DNA from: Salinisphaera japonica YTM-1
Lineage (GTDB): Bacteria; Pseudomonadota; Gammaproteobacteria; Nevskiales; Salinisphaeraceae
DNA length: 36,203 bases
Direction of reading: 5' to 3'
NCBI RefSeq assembly: GCF_003788585.1
Contig: NZ_AYKG01000030.1
Span: 1-36,203 of the forward strand
In this document: positions 16,456 to 24,677 of the stretch, in pieces
How positions within the stretch are numbered: the first letter of the stretch is position 1
Layout of the letters: each line of letters opens with the position of its first letter
The notes under the pieces: model-generated
The model's database searches: none
What the model was told of the DNA's origin: nothing
The model's input: the letters and a program-made list of their open reading frames with translations, nothing else
Translations under genes and position numbers: made by a program

Positions 16456-16974
16456 TTGTCGCGTCGTGTTGGTCGTTATGCGCTACTCGCGGCGGCGATC
16501 ACCGCGGGTGGGGCACTGGTCTGGCTGAGCCAGGCTGTCGATTGTCTGGTCGTGCGCCAGATCGATACGCCCGGCTCGCCGGTGCGACGCGTGGCCGTGC
16601 TGGCGCCCGGGGACGCGTTTCATGTTGCCTGGCGTCATTCGGTTGAACGAGAGGCCTGGATCGAGACCTTCAAGAACATCGACCACGGGCTGTGGCTGAC
16701 ACAGACCCGCTTCAAGACCTTCGGCGCGGGCGTGCCGGCCCATGCCGGGCGCCGGACACGGCTGGTCGATGGCTGGGTGGTGATGTCGGGCATCGACCGG
16801 GCCGTGCCGGATCTGACCTACCAGGCGGCCGCGGCCGAGAATTATCGGATACGTATCGGCCACGGGCCGTGGCAGGCGTTATCGGCGTCGGATGCCGCGC
16901 CGATCTTGTCGTTTGCGATCAATACGCGCCGCCGGGGTGCGGTCATCTGGAATGGACTGTTCGACCATGACTGA
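16456..16974 (+). CDS. DUF1850 domain protein of the TAXI operon
   Basis: A 172-residue protein begins at TTG 16456, three bases after the receptor stop. Residues 8-28 are hydrophobic (LLAAAITAGGALVWLSQAV), a likely anchor or signal. The body has the DUF1850 pattern: a WRHSVEREAWIETF segment, FKTFGAGVPAHAG and a final beta-rich part. DUF1850 proteins are encoded between TAXI receptor and permease genes in many bacteria, so a role in the transport system is likely, but it is not defined. It overlaps the permease gene by eight bases. The rare TTG start may keep its level low. Confidence 0.8.
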   Translation: MSRRVGRYALLAAAITAGGALVWLSQAVDCLVVRQIDTPGSPVRRVAVLAPGDAFHVAWRHSVEREAWIETFKNIDHGLWLTQTRFKTFGAGVPAHAGRRTRLVDGWVVMSGIDRAVPDLTYQAAAAENYRIRIGHGPWQALSASDAAPILSFAINTRRRGAVIWNGLFDHD

Positions 16975-19198
16975 CTCGTTACATAAAGCCCCCGACGCAC
17001 CGGCCGAAGGCGTCGATGAAACGCTCAAACAGTACGACCCCGAATCACGCAAGCGCGAAGGGCTCGGCCGTATCTGGCTGATCGGCATCGCGGGCGTGTC
17101 GGTCGTCCTGGCGTTGTTTCATCTGTATACGGCCTATGCCGGGCCGTTCGTGGATATCGTCCAGCGCTCGATCCATTTGTATACCTTGCTGGGCCTGGCG
17201 TTCGTGCTGTTTCCGTTCTCGCGTCATGCCCCCGGTGATCGGGTGCATCTCGTGGACGCGGCGTTGGCGCTGGTCTCGATCGCGATCGGCTGTTACATGA
17301 TGATCGCGGCTGACCGGATCATCATCTCGGCCGGGCGTATCAACGATATCGATATGGTCGTGGGCCTGGTGGCACTGGCGCTCGTCGTGGACGGCGCACG
17401 TCGCGTGACCGGCTGGGGGCTGCCGCTGTTGTGCATGGCCGCGCTCGTCTACGGCTTCTACGCCAAGCTCTCGCTGTATACGAATCTGTCCGAGTCAATC
17501 GTGCTGGCCACCACGAAGCAGATCGTGTCGCATCTGGTGTTCATCACCGAAGGGCTGTTGGGTACGGCCATTGCCGTTTCGGCCAGCTATATCATTCTGT
17601 TCATTCTGTTCGGCGCGTTCTTGGTCAAATCCGGGCTGGGGGCGTTGTTCAACGATCTCGCGCTGGCCGTGGCCGGGCCCTCACGCGGCGGGCCGGCCAA
17701 GGTGGCCGTGGTGGCCAGCGGGTTTCTGGGCTCGATCAACGGCTCGGCCATTGCCAACGTGGTCACCACCGGTGCCTTCACCATTCCGCTGATGAAGCGC
17801 ACCGGTTATACCGCTAATTTCGCCGGCGCGGTCGAGGCCGCGGCCAGCGTGGGCGGCCAGATTCTGCCGCCGATCATGGGTGCGGCGGCTTTCATCATGG
17901 CCGAGGTGCTGGGCGTGCCCTATGCCCAGATCATGCTCGCGGGCATCGTGCCGGCACTGTTGTTCTATCTGGGTATTCTCTTTCAGGTCCACCTGCGGGC
18001 CGTGGCACTCGGCCTGTCGGGTATCCCCCGGTCCGAGCTCACGCCGATTCGGGAGGTCATGCTGCGGCGTGGGCATCTGTTGTTGCCCATGGTCATCCTG
18101 CTGTGGATGATCTTCGACGGGCGGGCGCCGTTTTTTGCCGCGGTCTGGTCGATCGCGGCCACGGTGCTGATCTGTGGCACGCCGCGGCTGGTCGCCGGGC
18201 TGGCGCTGGTGCTCGCGCTGATGATCGTCGAGCCCCAGTGGCAGGCCTGGCTGGCCGGCCAGGCCTTGCCGGCCATCAGCGCCAATCGGTTGATGCTGTT
18301 CGGCGTCATCGCCGGGCCGATCATCATCAATCTGCTGCGCCGCGGCCTGCCCGTGCCCGAAGCCGAGACCATGGACACGCTCGATTGTCGCGATGCCATG
18401 GTTGAGGGCGTGCGCAACGCCATCCCCGTGGCCATCGCCTGTGGCGCGGTAGGCATTGTGGTGGGCGTGGCCACGCTGACCGGTATCGCCCTCGATGCTG
18501 CGGCCTGGGTGGTCTCGATGGGCCAGGCTATTCCATCACCCACCGTTCAACTGCTGGTCACGCTGGTGCTGACCATGCTGGCCTCGATCGTGCTGGGCAT
18601 GGGCCTGCCGAGCATTCCCTGCTACATCATCACCTCGACCATGGCAGCGCCCATTCTGTTGCAGCTGCCGGCCTTCCGTGCGCTGACCGGCGATAACGAC
18701 ACGGCCGTTTTCGTCGCTCATATGTTCGTCTTCTATTTCGGCATATTCGCCAATCTCACCCCGCCGGTGGCCCTGGCCGCCTATGCCGGGGCGGGCGTGG
18801 CCGGCGGCTCGCCGAATGCCACCGGCGTGGCCGCCATGCGCCTGGCGATCGCTGGCTTCGTGGTGCCGTATATGTTCGTCTTTGCTCCGGCCATGCTGAT
18901 GATCGAGGCCAGCACGCTCGAGATCCTGCACGTCGCGGCCACGGGTGTGCTGGGCGTGGGGCTGTTGGCGATCGCTTTCGAGGGATATCTGTATGCCCGC
19001 CTGGCCACCCCTTGGCGGCTGGTCGCACTGGTCGGCGCGCTGGCCTTGATCTTTCCGGGCTGGCTGAGCGACGGCGTGGGTATCGCAGCGCTCGTGGTGA
19101 TCCTGCTCGTTGCCCGCGCCGGGCGTGAGACAACAGCCACCGACGCACGCTCGATAAGCGGCATTACCTCGAACAGTGCCGCGCGGCGCCCGCGTTGA
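16967..19198 (+). CDS. TAXI TRAP transporter fused permease (4TM + 12TM)
   Basis: This 743-residue membrane protein is the fused small and large permease of a TAXI TRAP system. A cytoplasmic N terminus of about 45 residues is followed by four helices (small-subunit-like) and then the DctM-like domain. Landmarks are the GSINGSAIANVVTTGAFTIPLMKRTGY block, VGGQILPPIMGAAAFIMAEVLGVPY, IVLGMGLPSIPCYI and the final NLTPPVALAAYAGAGVAG, which are the sodium-coupled transport segments. ATG 16967 lies inside the end of the DUF1850 gene, so translation is coupled. With the receptor and DUF1850 it makes a complete three-gene importer for an unknown carboxylate. Confidence 0.94.
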   Translation: MTDSLHKAPDAPAEGVDETLKQYDPESRKREGLGRIWLIGIAGVSVVLALFHLYTAYAGPFVDIVQRSIHLYTLLGLAFVLFPFSRHAPGDRVHLVDAALALVSIAIGCYMMIAADRIIISAGRINDIDMVVGLVALALVVDGARRVTGWGLPLLCMAALVYGFYAKLSLYTNLSESIVLATTKQIVSHLVFITEGLLGTAIAVSASYIILFILFGAFLVKSGLGALFNDLALAVAGPSRGGPAKVAVVASGFLGSINGSAIANVVTTGAFTIPLMKRTGYTANFAGAVEAAASVGGQILPPIMGAAAFIMAEVLGVPYAQIMLAGIVPALLFYLGILFQVHLRAVALGLSGIPRSELTPIREVMLRRGHLLLPMVILLWMIFDGRAPFFAAVWSIAATVLICGTPRLVAGLALVLALMIVEPQWQAWLAGQALPAISANRLMLFGVIAGPIIINLLRRGLPVPEAETMDTLDCRDAMVEGVRNAIPVAIACGAVGIVVGVATLTGIALDAAAWVVSMGQAIPSPTVQLLVTLVLTMLASIVLGMGLPSIPCYIITSTMAAPILLQLPAFRALTGDNDTAVFVAHMFVFYFGIFANLTPPVALAAYAGAGVAGGSPNATGVAAMRLAIAGFVVPYMFVFAPAMLMIEASTLEILHVAATGVLGVGLLAIAFEGYLYARLATPWRLVALVGALALIFPGWLSDGVGIAALVVILLVARAGRETTATDARSISGITSNSAARRPR

Positions 19199-19311
19199 AC
19201 GTACGCCGTAGCGCGTCGTGACAGGGCTGGGGCCCGCGCCATGCGTGCAGCTCTTGTCACAACGACGCCCAGGCGCCTATGTTCGAGCCACATCACGCCA
19301 ATGGATACGCC

Positions 19312-20331
19312 ATGAGCACCATCGAAAATCGTCAGTTTCGTCTGGCCCGTCGCCCGAACGGCCTGCCCGAGCGCGAGGACTTCGCGCTGACCACCGAAAC
19401 CCTGCCCGAGGCCGGCGACGGTGAGGTTCGCGTGGCCATCGACTACATCTCGCTGGATCCGGCCATGCGCGGCTGGATGAACGCCGGCAAGTCGTATATC
19501 AAGCCGGTGGGTATCGATGAAGTCATGCGCGCGGGGGCGGCCGGCACGGTCATCGACTCCAAGCACCCGGATTTTTCCGCCGGCGACAAGGTAGCCGCCA
19601 ACATGGGCGTACAGACCCACGCGGTCTTTCCCGGCAAGCAGCTGCGCAAGGTCGATACCAATCTGGCCGAGCTGCCGGTCTATCTCGGCGCGCTCGGCAT
19701 GCCGGGCATGACCGCGTATTTCGGGACTCTGGAAGTCGGCGCGCTGGCCGACGGCGAGACCGTTCTGGTCTCGGCCGCCTCGGGGGCCGTGGGCGCGCTG
19801 GTCGGCCAGATCGCCAAGAAGAAAGGCTGTCACGTCGTGGGCATCGCCGGCGGCAAGACCAAGTGCGACTACATCGTCGACGAGCTGGGCTTCGACGCCG
19901 CCATCGATTATAAAAACGAAGACGTCGCCGACGCCGTCAAACGCCATTGCCCGGACGGCCTGGACGTCTATTTCGACAACGTCGGCGGCGAGATCCTCGA
20001 CGCCGCCCTGGCCAACCTGCGCCTGGGTGCGCGCGTGGTCATCTGCGGCGCCATCTCGCAGTACAACAAGACCGGGGGCAAGATGGATGATGCCGCCTAC
20101 GCGCCGAAGAACTATATGTCGCTGCTGGTCAATCGGGCGCGTATGGAAGGCTTCATCGTCTTCGACTTCACCGATCGCTACCCGCAGGCCGCCAAGGACA
20201 TGGCCGAGTGGATCAGCGCCGGGGATCTCAAGCATCGCGAAGACATTGTCGAAGGCTTCGACACCTTCCCCGAAACGCTAAACAAGCTGTTCTCGGGCGA
20301 CAACTTCGGCAAGCTGGTGCTTAAGGTCTAA
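19312..20331 (+). CDS. NADP-dependent zinc-independent oxidoreductase (CurA/leukotriene B4 dehydrogenase-like)
   Basis: A 339-residue medium-chain reductase of the zinc-free group. NRQFRLARRPNGLP at the N terminus, ISLDPAMRGWMN, GMPGMTAYFG, the nucleotide-binding VSAASGAVGALVGQIAKKKGC (AxxGxxG) and K in GGKTKCDY are typical. C-terminal DFTDRYP and NFGKLVLKV complete the family pattern. Such enzymes reduce alkenals or enones with NADPH and may detoxify lipid aldehydes. ATG 19312 matches relatives; an ATG at 19279 in frame would add 11 residues. A 113-base gap after the TAXI permease suggests its own promoter. It converges on the RES toxin gene. Confidence 0.9.
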   Translation: MSTIENRQFRLARRPNGLPEREDFALTTETLPEAGDGEVRVAIDYISLDPAMRGWMNAGKSYIKPVGIDEVMRAGAAGTVIDSKHPDFSAGDKVAANMGVQTHAVFPGKQLRKVDTNLAELPVYLGALGMPGMTAYFGTLEVGALADGETVLVSAASGAVGALVGQIAKKKGCHVVGIAGGKTKCDYIVDELGFDAAIDYKNEDVADAVKRHCPDGLDVYFDNVGGEILDAALANLRLGARVVICGAISQYNKTGGKMDDAAYAPKNYMSLLVNRARMEGFIVFDFTDRYPQAAKDMAEWISAGDLKHREDIVEGFDTFPETLNKLFSGDNFGKLVLKV

Positions 20332-20342
20332 GTCTTGCGTGA

Positions 20343-20375
20343 CACGCCCCGGTATCAGACGTGGGGCGTGATACC
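20343..20375. terminator. Candidate bidirectional hairpin between the reductase and toxin genes
   Basis: CACGCCCC (20343-20350) pairs with GGGGCGTG (20363-20370) around a 12-base loop. A second, mutually exclusive pairing, GGTATC (20351-20356) with GATACC (20370-20375), overlaps it. The hairpin sits over the 3' end of the toxin gene between two convergent genes. There is no T-run, so termination is inferred from position. Confidence 0.4.
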
Positions 20376-21062
20376 GCTGTCGCCGAGTTCGATGACGTCA
20401 GTGATTTGCCGGCCATCCCAGATATAGCCGAGATGGCCGCATTGTACGGCCGGCGACAGCGGCGTGGTTCGGAATGCGGCGACACACTCGCCGCCCGGAT
20501 CTCGCACGCTGGGATATACGATGCCAAGGGCATCGCGTTGGCGCTTTCCTGCTGCAAAACGCTGTGCGGCGCTGTAGTCGTCGCCAGCGAGCCGCGGGTC
20601 GTTGGATTCGATATCGCGCAGATCCACGAGCGCGCCGGCCACGGCAACACGGTACTCCCGCATCTCTAGTGTCATGGGCGGCTGTTGGCTGGCCGCCAGA
20701 AACCGCTCGCGGTGATAGACCGTTTCACGCACGGCCGTGCGGCGATCACGACCGGCATAAAACACGCCGTACGAACCGTCCGAAAACCGCGAGCCCGCGG
20801 GGTTAAGATGCGTAAATGCCGCCATGATCGGGGTCGCGCCCGGCCCGGCCATGCGCTCGGCCGCGGGCACGCGCGTGATGTGCCCGACCTCATCGCGCAG
20901 GCGATCGTTGGTCAGCGATTCCAATTCATAGACCGCCTGTAGATCCGCCGGGTCGGCCACCCGGTCAAACAGCGTGCGCGGCGGAAAACGAGACGGCACG
21001 ATGCGCCGCGCGCTCGGCCAGTCGACGCCTGTCGTTTGCGGCACGTTATGCCCAGCCGCCAC
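20355..21062 (-). CDS. RES domain toxin
   Basis: A 235-residue RES-family protein. The Arg, Glu and Ser that give the family its name are visible: RIVPSRFPPRTLFDR at the N terminus, E113 in VRETVYHRERF, and S185 in YPSVRDPGGECVA. RES toxins degrade NAD+ and are held in check by an Xre/MbcA-type antitoxin, here encoded directly upstream. GTG 21062 overlaps the antitoxin end by 17 bases; a second in-frame GTG at 21044, one base after the antitoxin stop, is an equally good start. Length is near that of the long RES group from Pseudomonas relatives. Confidence 0.88.
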   Translation of the reverse strand: MAAGHNVPQTTGVDWPSARRIVPSRFPPRTLFDRVADPADLQAVYELESLTNDRLRDEVGHITRVPAAERMAGPGATPIMAAFTHLNPAGSRFSDGSYGVFYAGRDRRTAVRETVYHRERFLAASQQPPMTLEMREYRVAVAGALVDLRDIESNDPRLAGDDYSAAQRFAAGKRQRDALGIVYPSVRDPGGECVAAFRTTPLSPAVQCGHLGYIWDGRQITDVIELGDSGITPHV

Positions 21063-21441
21063 GCTCGGCGTCCAGATGCCGACGCACGAGGGCGATATCT
21101 TCGGTTAGGCCGGCCAACATCCGCTCTAGCGGACTCTGGCCACCGAACAGCGGGCTGGTGTTTGCCCGATGAATCCAGCTATCGGCTGCATCGACTCGTG
21201 GCAACAGAATCTGCAAGGCCTTGTATATCCCCAGCAGAAGCGACAAACGTTCGATCTGGCCGATATCCAGCGTGGCCTCGGGTTTGGTCTTCCAGCGTCG
21301 GTACGTGCTGGTCGGCGCACCGAGCAGGCATGCGGCCTGGCGATCCGTCAGGCCCCAGTCCGATGCGATATTGAACCAGGTGCGCAAGCCCCCGCCGCTG
21401 ATACGCCGGCGTGTGTCGGCGTCGTGAACGGTTGCGGTCAT
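21046..21441 (-). CDS. Xre/MbcA/ParS-type antitoxin of the RES toxin
   Basis: A 131-residue protein that pairs with the RES toxin. Residues 20-65 form a helix-turn-helix of the Xre-like type (WGLTDRQAACLLGAPTSTYRRWK), and the second half, with RLSLLLGIYKALQILLP, an alternating stretch, then LFGGQSPLERMLAGL, is the MbcA/ParS/Xre toxin-binding domain (DUF2384). The antitoxin is first in the pair, as is usual. It probably neutralises the toxin by blocking its active site and represses the promoter upstream of 21441. The ATG at 21441 is the only sensible start. Confidence 0.9.
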   Translation of the reverse strand: MTATVHDADTRRRISGGGLRTWFNIASDWGLTDRQAACLLGAPTSTYRRWKTKPEATLDIGQIERLSLLLGIYKALQILLPRVDAADSWIHRANTSPLFGGQSPLERMLAGLTEDIALVRRHLDAERGGWA

Positions 21442-21521
21442 GGGTTGCCCAGATCATGAGTTCTGGCCAAATGATATATTTTTCTTGAAAAACGCTCAAT
21501 CGATCATTGTATGCGGTTGGG

Positions 21522-21932
21522 TTACGTCGGGTAATGATCGTGGGCCGGCAGATCGTGGTCGAGCGTGGCCCACGGCGGGCGCTCGGCCACAAATTGTCGA
21601 TGCGCAACAGCCACGGGGGGCGGGGTATCCAGCGAGCCGGCCGGCACCACGAGCGAGCGGCCGTCGCGGCTGGTGAACGGCAGGCCGGCGCCGCATTGGG
21701 TACAAAACGCATGCGAGAAATCACGGCCGTCGGCATCTCGATAGACCTGTACAAGATCGGCCCCGCGGCGCCATTCGATAGTGGCAGCGGCCAGGCGCAG
21801 GTTGGTGGCCGCCACCGCGCCCGTCGTTTTTCGACACTGGCCACATTCGCAGTAGTAAAACGCCTGTAGTTCGGCGGCCAGGCGATAGGCGACGGCCCCG
21901 CAGAGACAGCTTCCGGTCAGATGATTGGGCAT
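21522..21932 (-). CDS. GFA family zinc-binding protein
   Basis: A 136-residue protein of the glutathione-dependent formaldehyde-activating enzyme (GFA)/CENP-V fold. The zinc cysteines follow the family layout: C9-x-C11, C28-x-C30-x2-C33 and C77-x2-C80. The N-terminal GSCLCGAVAY and CxCGQCRKTTG are diagnostic. Many family members are uncharacterised and are not formaldehyde enzymes, so no reaction is claimed. It follows the EamA gene by 20 bases on the same strand and is probably co-transcribed with it. Confidence 0.9.
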   Translation of the reverse strand: MPNHLTGSCLCGAVAYRLAAELQAFYYCECGQCRKTTGAVAATNLRLAAATIEWRRGADLVQVYRDADGRDFSHAFCTQCGAGLPFTSRDGRSLVVPAGSLDTPPPVAVAHRQFVAERPPWATLDHDLPAHDHYPT

Positions 21933-21952
21933 GCGCGTGCGCTACTTGGTTG

Positions 21953-22897
21953 TTAGTTCGATCCTGCCCGAGGACGGCCCCGCCGGCCAATACCGTTGAC
22001 GAGCAAGAGCCCGGCGAGCAGGGCGATGCCGCCGACGGCGAAATTGATCGAGATCGGATCGCCCATCAACACCACGCCAAAGATCACCCCGAATATCGGC
22101 GAGAGAAACGCGAATACGCCGATCCGTGAGGCCAGATACCGCCGGAGCAGCCAAAACCACAGCAGCAGGGCGGCAAAAGAGACGATCAGCGACTGGAACG
22201 ACAGGCTGGCCACGGCCAGCGGGGTCAGCTGCATAGCGGTGAAGCCGCCCATAAGCGCGGTTGCCGGTAACAACACCACCGCGGCCACGGCCAACTGATA
22301 GGCCACCGTGCGTAGCGAGGGCGCCTCGGACAAGGCGGTGGTGCGAAGCGCCAGCGTCGTGGCTGCCCACGACAGACCGGCCAGTACGCCAAGGCCGTCG
22401 CCGATCAGAATATCGGCCGATACCGAACCGCGCGGGGCAAGCGCCACCACGAGCCCGGTGAAGGCCACGCCTACGCCGAGCCACTGGCGCGGCCCGAGCT
22501 GCTCCCCGGCCACGAACAGATGCAGACCGATCGCGGCGAATACCGGCGCGGTGTATAAAAACACCGACATATGCGCGGCATAGGTGTAGTTCAGCCCGTA
22601 GGCCACAAGCGCGAACTCCAGTGTGTAGCCGATGCCCACGACAAGCCCCGGGCCGAACTGGACCGGTACCCAGAGCGCGACCCGGCGCAGCCGGGCGGCT
22701 GCCACGATCAGGGCGAGGGCGATCACCGAGCGCAGCGCGATTTGGGCCAGCGGGCTGACCTCATCGGCCACGGCCTTGATCGCGACCTGTTGCAGGCCTA
22801 ATGCGATACAGAAGATCAGCATCAACCCGGCCGCTTGCATATCCAGCGGGCGGCGCACGGCCTGGGTCGTGTGTGTCGAAGGCGTCTGGGTGCTCAT
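21953..22897 (-). CDS. EamA family (DMT) transporter
   Basis: A 314-residue, ten-helix drug/metabolite transporter with two EamA repeats. The N-terminal repeat includes LIFCIALGLQQVAIKAVADEVSP and a Arg/Ala-rich helix, then YGLNYTYAAHMSVFLYTAPVFAAIG; the second repeat includes GDGLGVLAGLSWAATTLALR and the closing LSPIFGVIFGVVLMGDPIS. EamA proteins mostly export amino acids, nucleosides or similar. I use ATG 22897; the open frame extends upstream to 23368, but that stretch lies antisense to the LysR gene and is not conserved. The divergent LysR gene is the obvious candidate regulator. Confidence 0.9.
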   Translation of the reverse strand: MSTQTPSTHTTQAVRRPLDMQAAGLMLIFCIALGLQQVAIKAVADEVSPLAQIALRSVIALALIVAAARLRRVALWVPVQFGPGLVVGIGYTLEFALVAYGLNYTYAAHMSVFLYTAPVFAAIGLHLFVAGEQLGPRQWLGVGVAFTGLVVALAPRGSVSADILIGDGLGVLAGLSWAATTLALRTTALSEAPSLRTVAYQLAVAAVVLLPATALMGGFTAMQLTPLAVASLSFQSLIVSFAALLLWFWLLRRYLASRIGVFAFLSPIFGVIFGVVLMGDPISINFAVGGIALLAGLLLVNGIGRRGRPRAGSN

Positions 22898-22921
22898 GAG
22901 CGCTCTGATACGAGACAGGCC

Positions 22922-22940
22922 GGGCAGTGAAGCAGTGCCC
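22922..22940. promoter_or_regulatory. Candidate LysR operator
   Basis: GGGCA (22922-22926) and TGCCC (22936-22940) are inverted with a 9-base gap in the 97-base divergent interval between the EamA gene and the LysR gene. Location and spacing are as expected for an autoregulatory LysR site, but the arms are short. Confidence 0.35.
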
Positions 22941-22994
22941 CCGGACCCGCGCAAACGATTAAACTGACGGCCGTGTTGAGAAAAAATCACCCTC

Positions 22995-23939
22995 ATGGCA
23001 GCTAAAACGCCGATCGCTGCGCTGGCGGTATTCGTCGCGGCCGCCCGTGCCGAGAGTTTTCGCACGGCGGCCGGCGAGCTTGCGGTCACGCCGGGCGCCG
23101 TGAGCCGTCGTATTCGCCAGCTGGAAACACGTCTGGGTACGCCCCTGTTCGAGCGCCTTTCGCAGGGGGTGGCCTTGAACGCACACGGCCAGGCCCTGCT
23201 GGATGCGATCGCCCCGGGCATCGATGCCATCGATACCGCCTGGGCCCAGGCGATTGAACGCCCGGCCGGCGGCCAGACGCTGTCGATCAGCGTGCCGCCG
23301 TCGTTTGCCAGGCACTGGCTGGGCCCCCGAATGGCCGCCTTTGACGCCGTATCGTCAGCGGTGGACATCGAGGCCAGCCAGGCGTTTATCGCGCCCAGCT
23401 GGCAGGGGGATCGGATCGATCTGGCCGTGCGCTATGGCCGTAGCCCGTGGCCGGGTGTCGCGCATCGGCGCTTGATGACGGATCGGCTGTTGCCGGTCGT
23501 CGCAGCCGATCACGTCCTGGCACGCGATCGTGTTGATCCATCGACGCTGGATTGGACGGCCTATCCCTTGCTCGAGGTTCGCTGGCCGGCACGACAGCCG
23601 GCGCTCATGCGCGGCGATCTGCCCGGATGGGCGGATTGGTTGGCCGCCCATGCAGGCCCAGGGCACAACGCACGAATCACGGCCCGGCACAGCCACTACG
23701 ACGAGGCGCTGGACGCCGCCAACGTTTGTAACGGCGTCGTGCTGGCCAGCCACGTGCTCGTGGCCGATCGCCTGGCAAGCGGGGCGCTGGTGGCGCCCTT
23801 TGGCAGCGCCCGCTATATCGATACCCCGTTCGAATTTGCGCTGATCACGCCGGATCAGGGTCAGCCGCCGCCGCTGGCCGCCCGCTTCATGGCGTGGTTG
23901 TTCGACCAGGCCGCTGCCCAGAATTGCGCCGAGGCTTGA
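22995..23939 (+). CDS. LysR family transcriptional regulator
   Basis: A 314-residue regulator. Residues 1-65 are the LysR helix-turn-helix (FVAAARAESFRTAAGELAVTPGAVSRRIRQLETRLGTPLFERL, of which the serine-valine-rich recognition helix is typical). The rest is the periplasmic-binding-like effector domain, resembling the GcvA group. It is divergent from the EamA-GFA pair and probably controls it and itself. The effector is unknown. ATG 22995 fits the family N terminus. Confidence 0.93.
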   Translation: MAAKTPIAALAVFVAAARAESFRTAAGELAVTPGAVSRRIRQLETRLGTPLFERLSQGVALNAHGQALLDAIAPGIDAIDTAWAQAIERPAGGQTLSISVPPSFARHWLGPRMAAFDAVSSAVDIEASQAFIAPSWQGDRIDLAVRYGRSPWPGVAHRRLMTDRLLPVVAADHVLARDRVDPSTLDWTAYPLLEVRWPARQPALMRGDLPGWADWLAAHAGPGHNARITARHSHYDEALDAANVCNGVVLASHVLVADRLASGALVAPFGSARYIDTPFEFALITPDQGQPPPLAARFMAWLFDQAAAQNCAEA

Positions 23940-24023
23940 GTGCAAGCGCATGCGATCGTCTCGACGCGCGGTGTAGCATAGGGGCCGCCCAACGCCCGGC
24001 CGGCCCGCAAGCAAAGGAACGCC

Positions 24024-24656
24024 ATGGACGCGCATCTCACCGTCGTCGATCATCCCTTGATCAAGCACAAACTGACGCTGATGCGTCGCAGCACCGCCTC
24101 GACCCAGAAGTTTCGCTCGTTGCTGCGCGAGGTTGCCCATCTGTTGACCTACGAGATCACGCGCGATCTGGAGCTGACCACCGAAGAGATCGAAACCCCG
24201 CTGGAAACCATGGACGCCCCGGTTCTGGCGGGCAAGAAGCTGTGTTTCGTCTCGATTCTGCGCGCGGGTAACGGCCTGCTCGAAGGCATGATTCAGCTCA
24301 TGCCCTCGGCGCGGGTGGGCCATATCGGCATGTACCGGGACCCAGACACGCTGGAAGCCGTGGAGTATTACTGCAAGATGCCGGATGACCTGGGCGGGCG
24401 GCTTGTGATCGTGGTTGATCCCATGCTGGCCACCGGGAATTCGGCCATCGCCTCGATCGAGCACCTGAAGAAGATCGGGGCGACCAATATCCGCTTTCTC
24501 TGCCTGTTGGCCTCACCGGAAGGCGTGGCGGCGATGAAACAGGCCCACCCCGACGTGCCGGTATGGACCGCGGCACTCGACGAGCGTCTGGACGATCACG
24601 GCTATATCCGCCCCGGCCTGGGGGATGCCGGTGACCGCATGTACGGCACCAAATAG
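24024..24656 (+). CDS. upp: Uracil phosphoribosyltransferase
   Basis: Upp converts uracil and PRPP to UMP. The 210-residue protein has the family features: [14 protein letters not shown] at the N terminus, [27 protein letters not shown], the PRPP loop [12 protein letters not shown] at about 132-143 and the C-terminal uracil-binding [17 protein letters not shown]. Length is exactly typical. AAAGGAA precedes ATG 24024. The permease gene follows after 21 bases, the same order as E. coli upp-uraA. With the cytosine deaminase about 8 kb downstream, the window holds a route from cytosine to UMP. Confidence 0.97.
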   Translation: MDAHLTVVDHPLIKHKLTLMRRSTASTQKFRSLLREVAHLLTYEITRDLELTTEEIETPLETMDAPVLAGKKLCFVSILRAGNGLLEGMIQLMPSARVGHIGMYRDPDTLEAVEYYCKMPDDLGGRLVIVVDPMLATGNSAIASIEHLKKIGATNIRFLCLLASPEGVAAMKQAHPDVPVWTAALDERLDDHGYIRPGLGDAGDRMYGTK

Positions 24657-24677
24657 CCGGCGCGACGAGCGCCTGTA

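Noticed and set aside
18781-20235. A 484-residue minus-strand frame over the TAXI permease and reductase genes.
   Set aside because: It spans two real genes and their gap, with a low-complexity translation.
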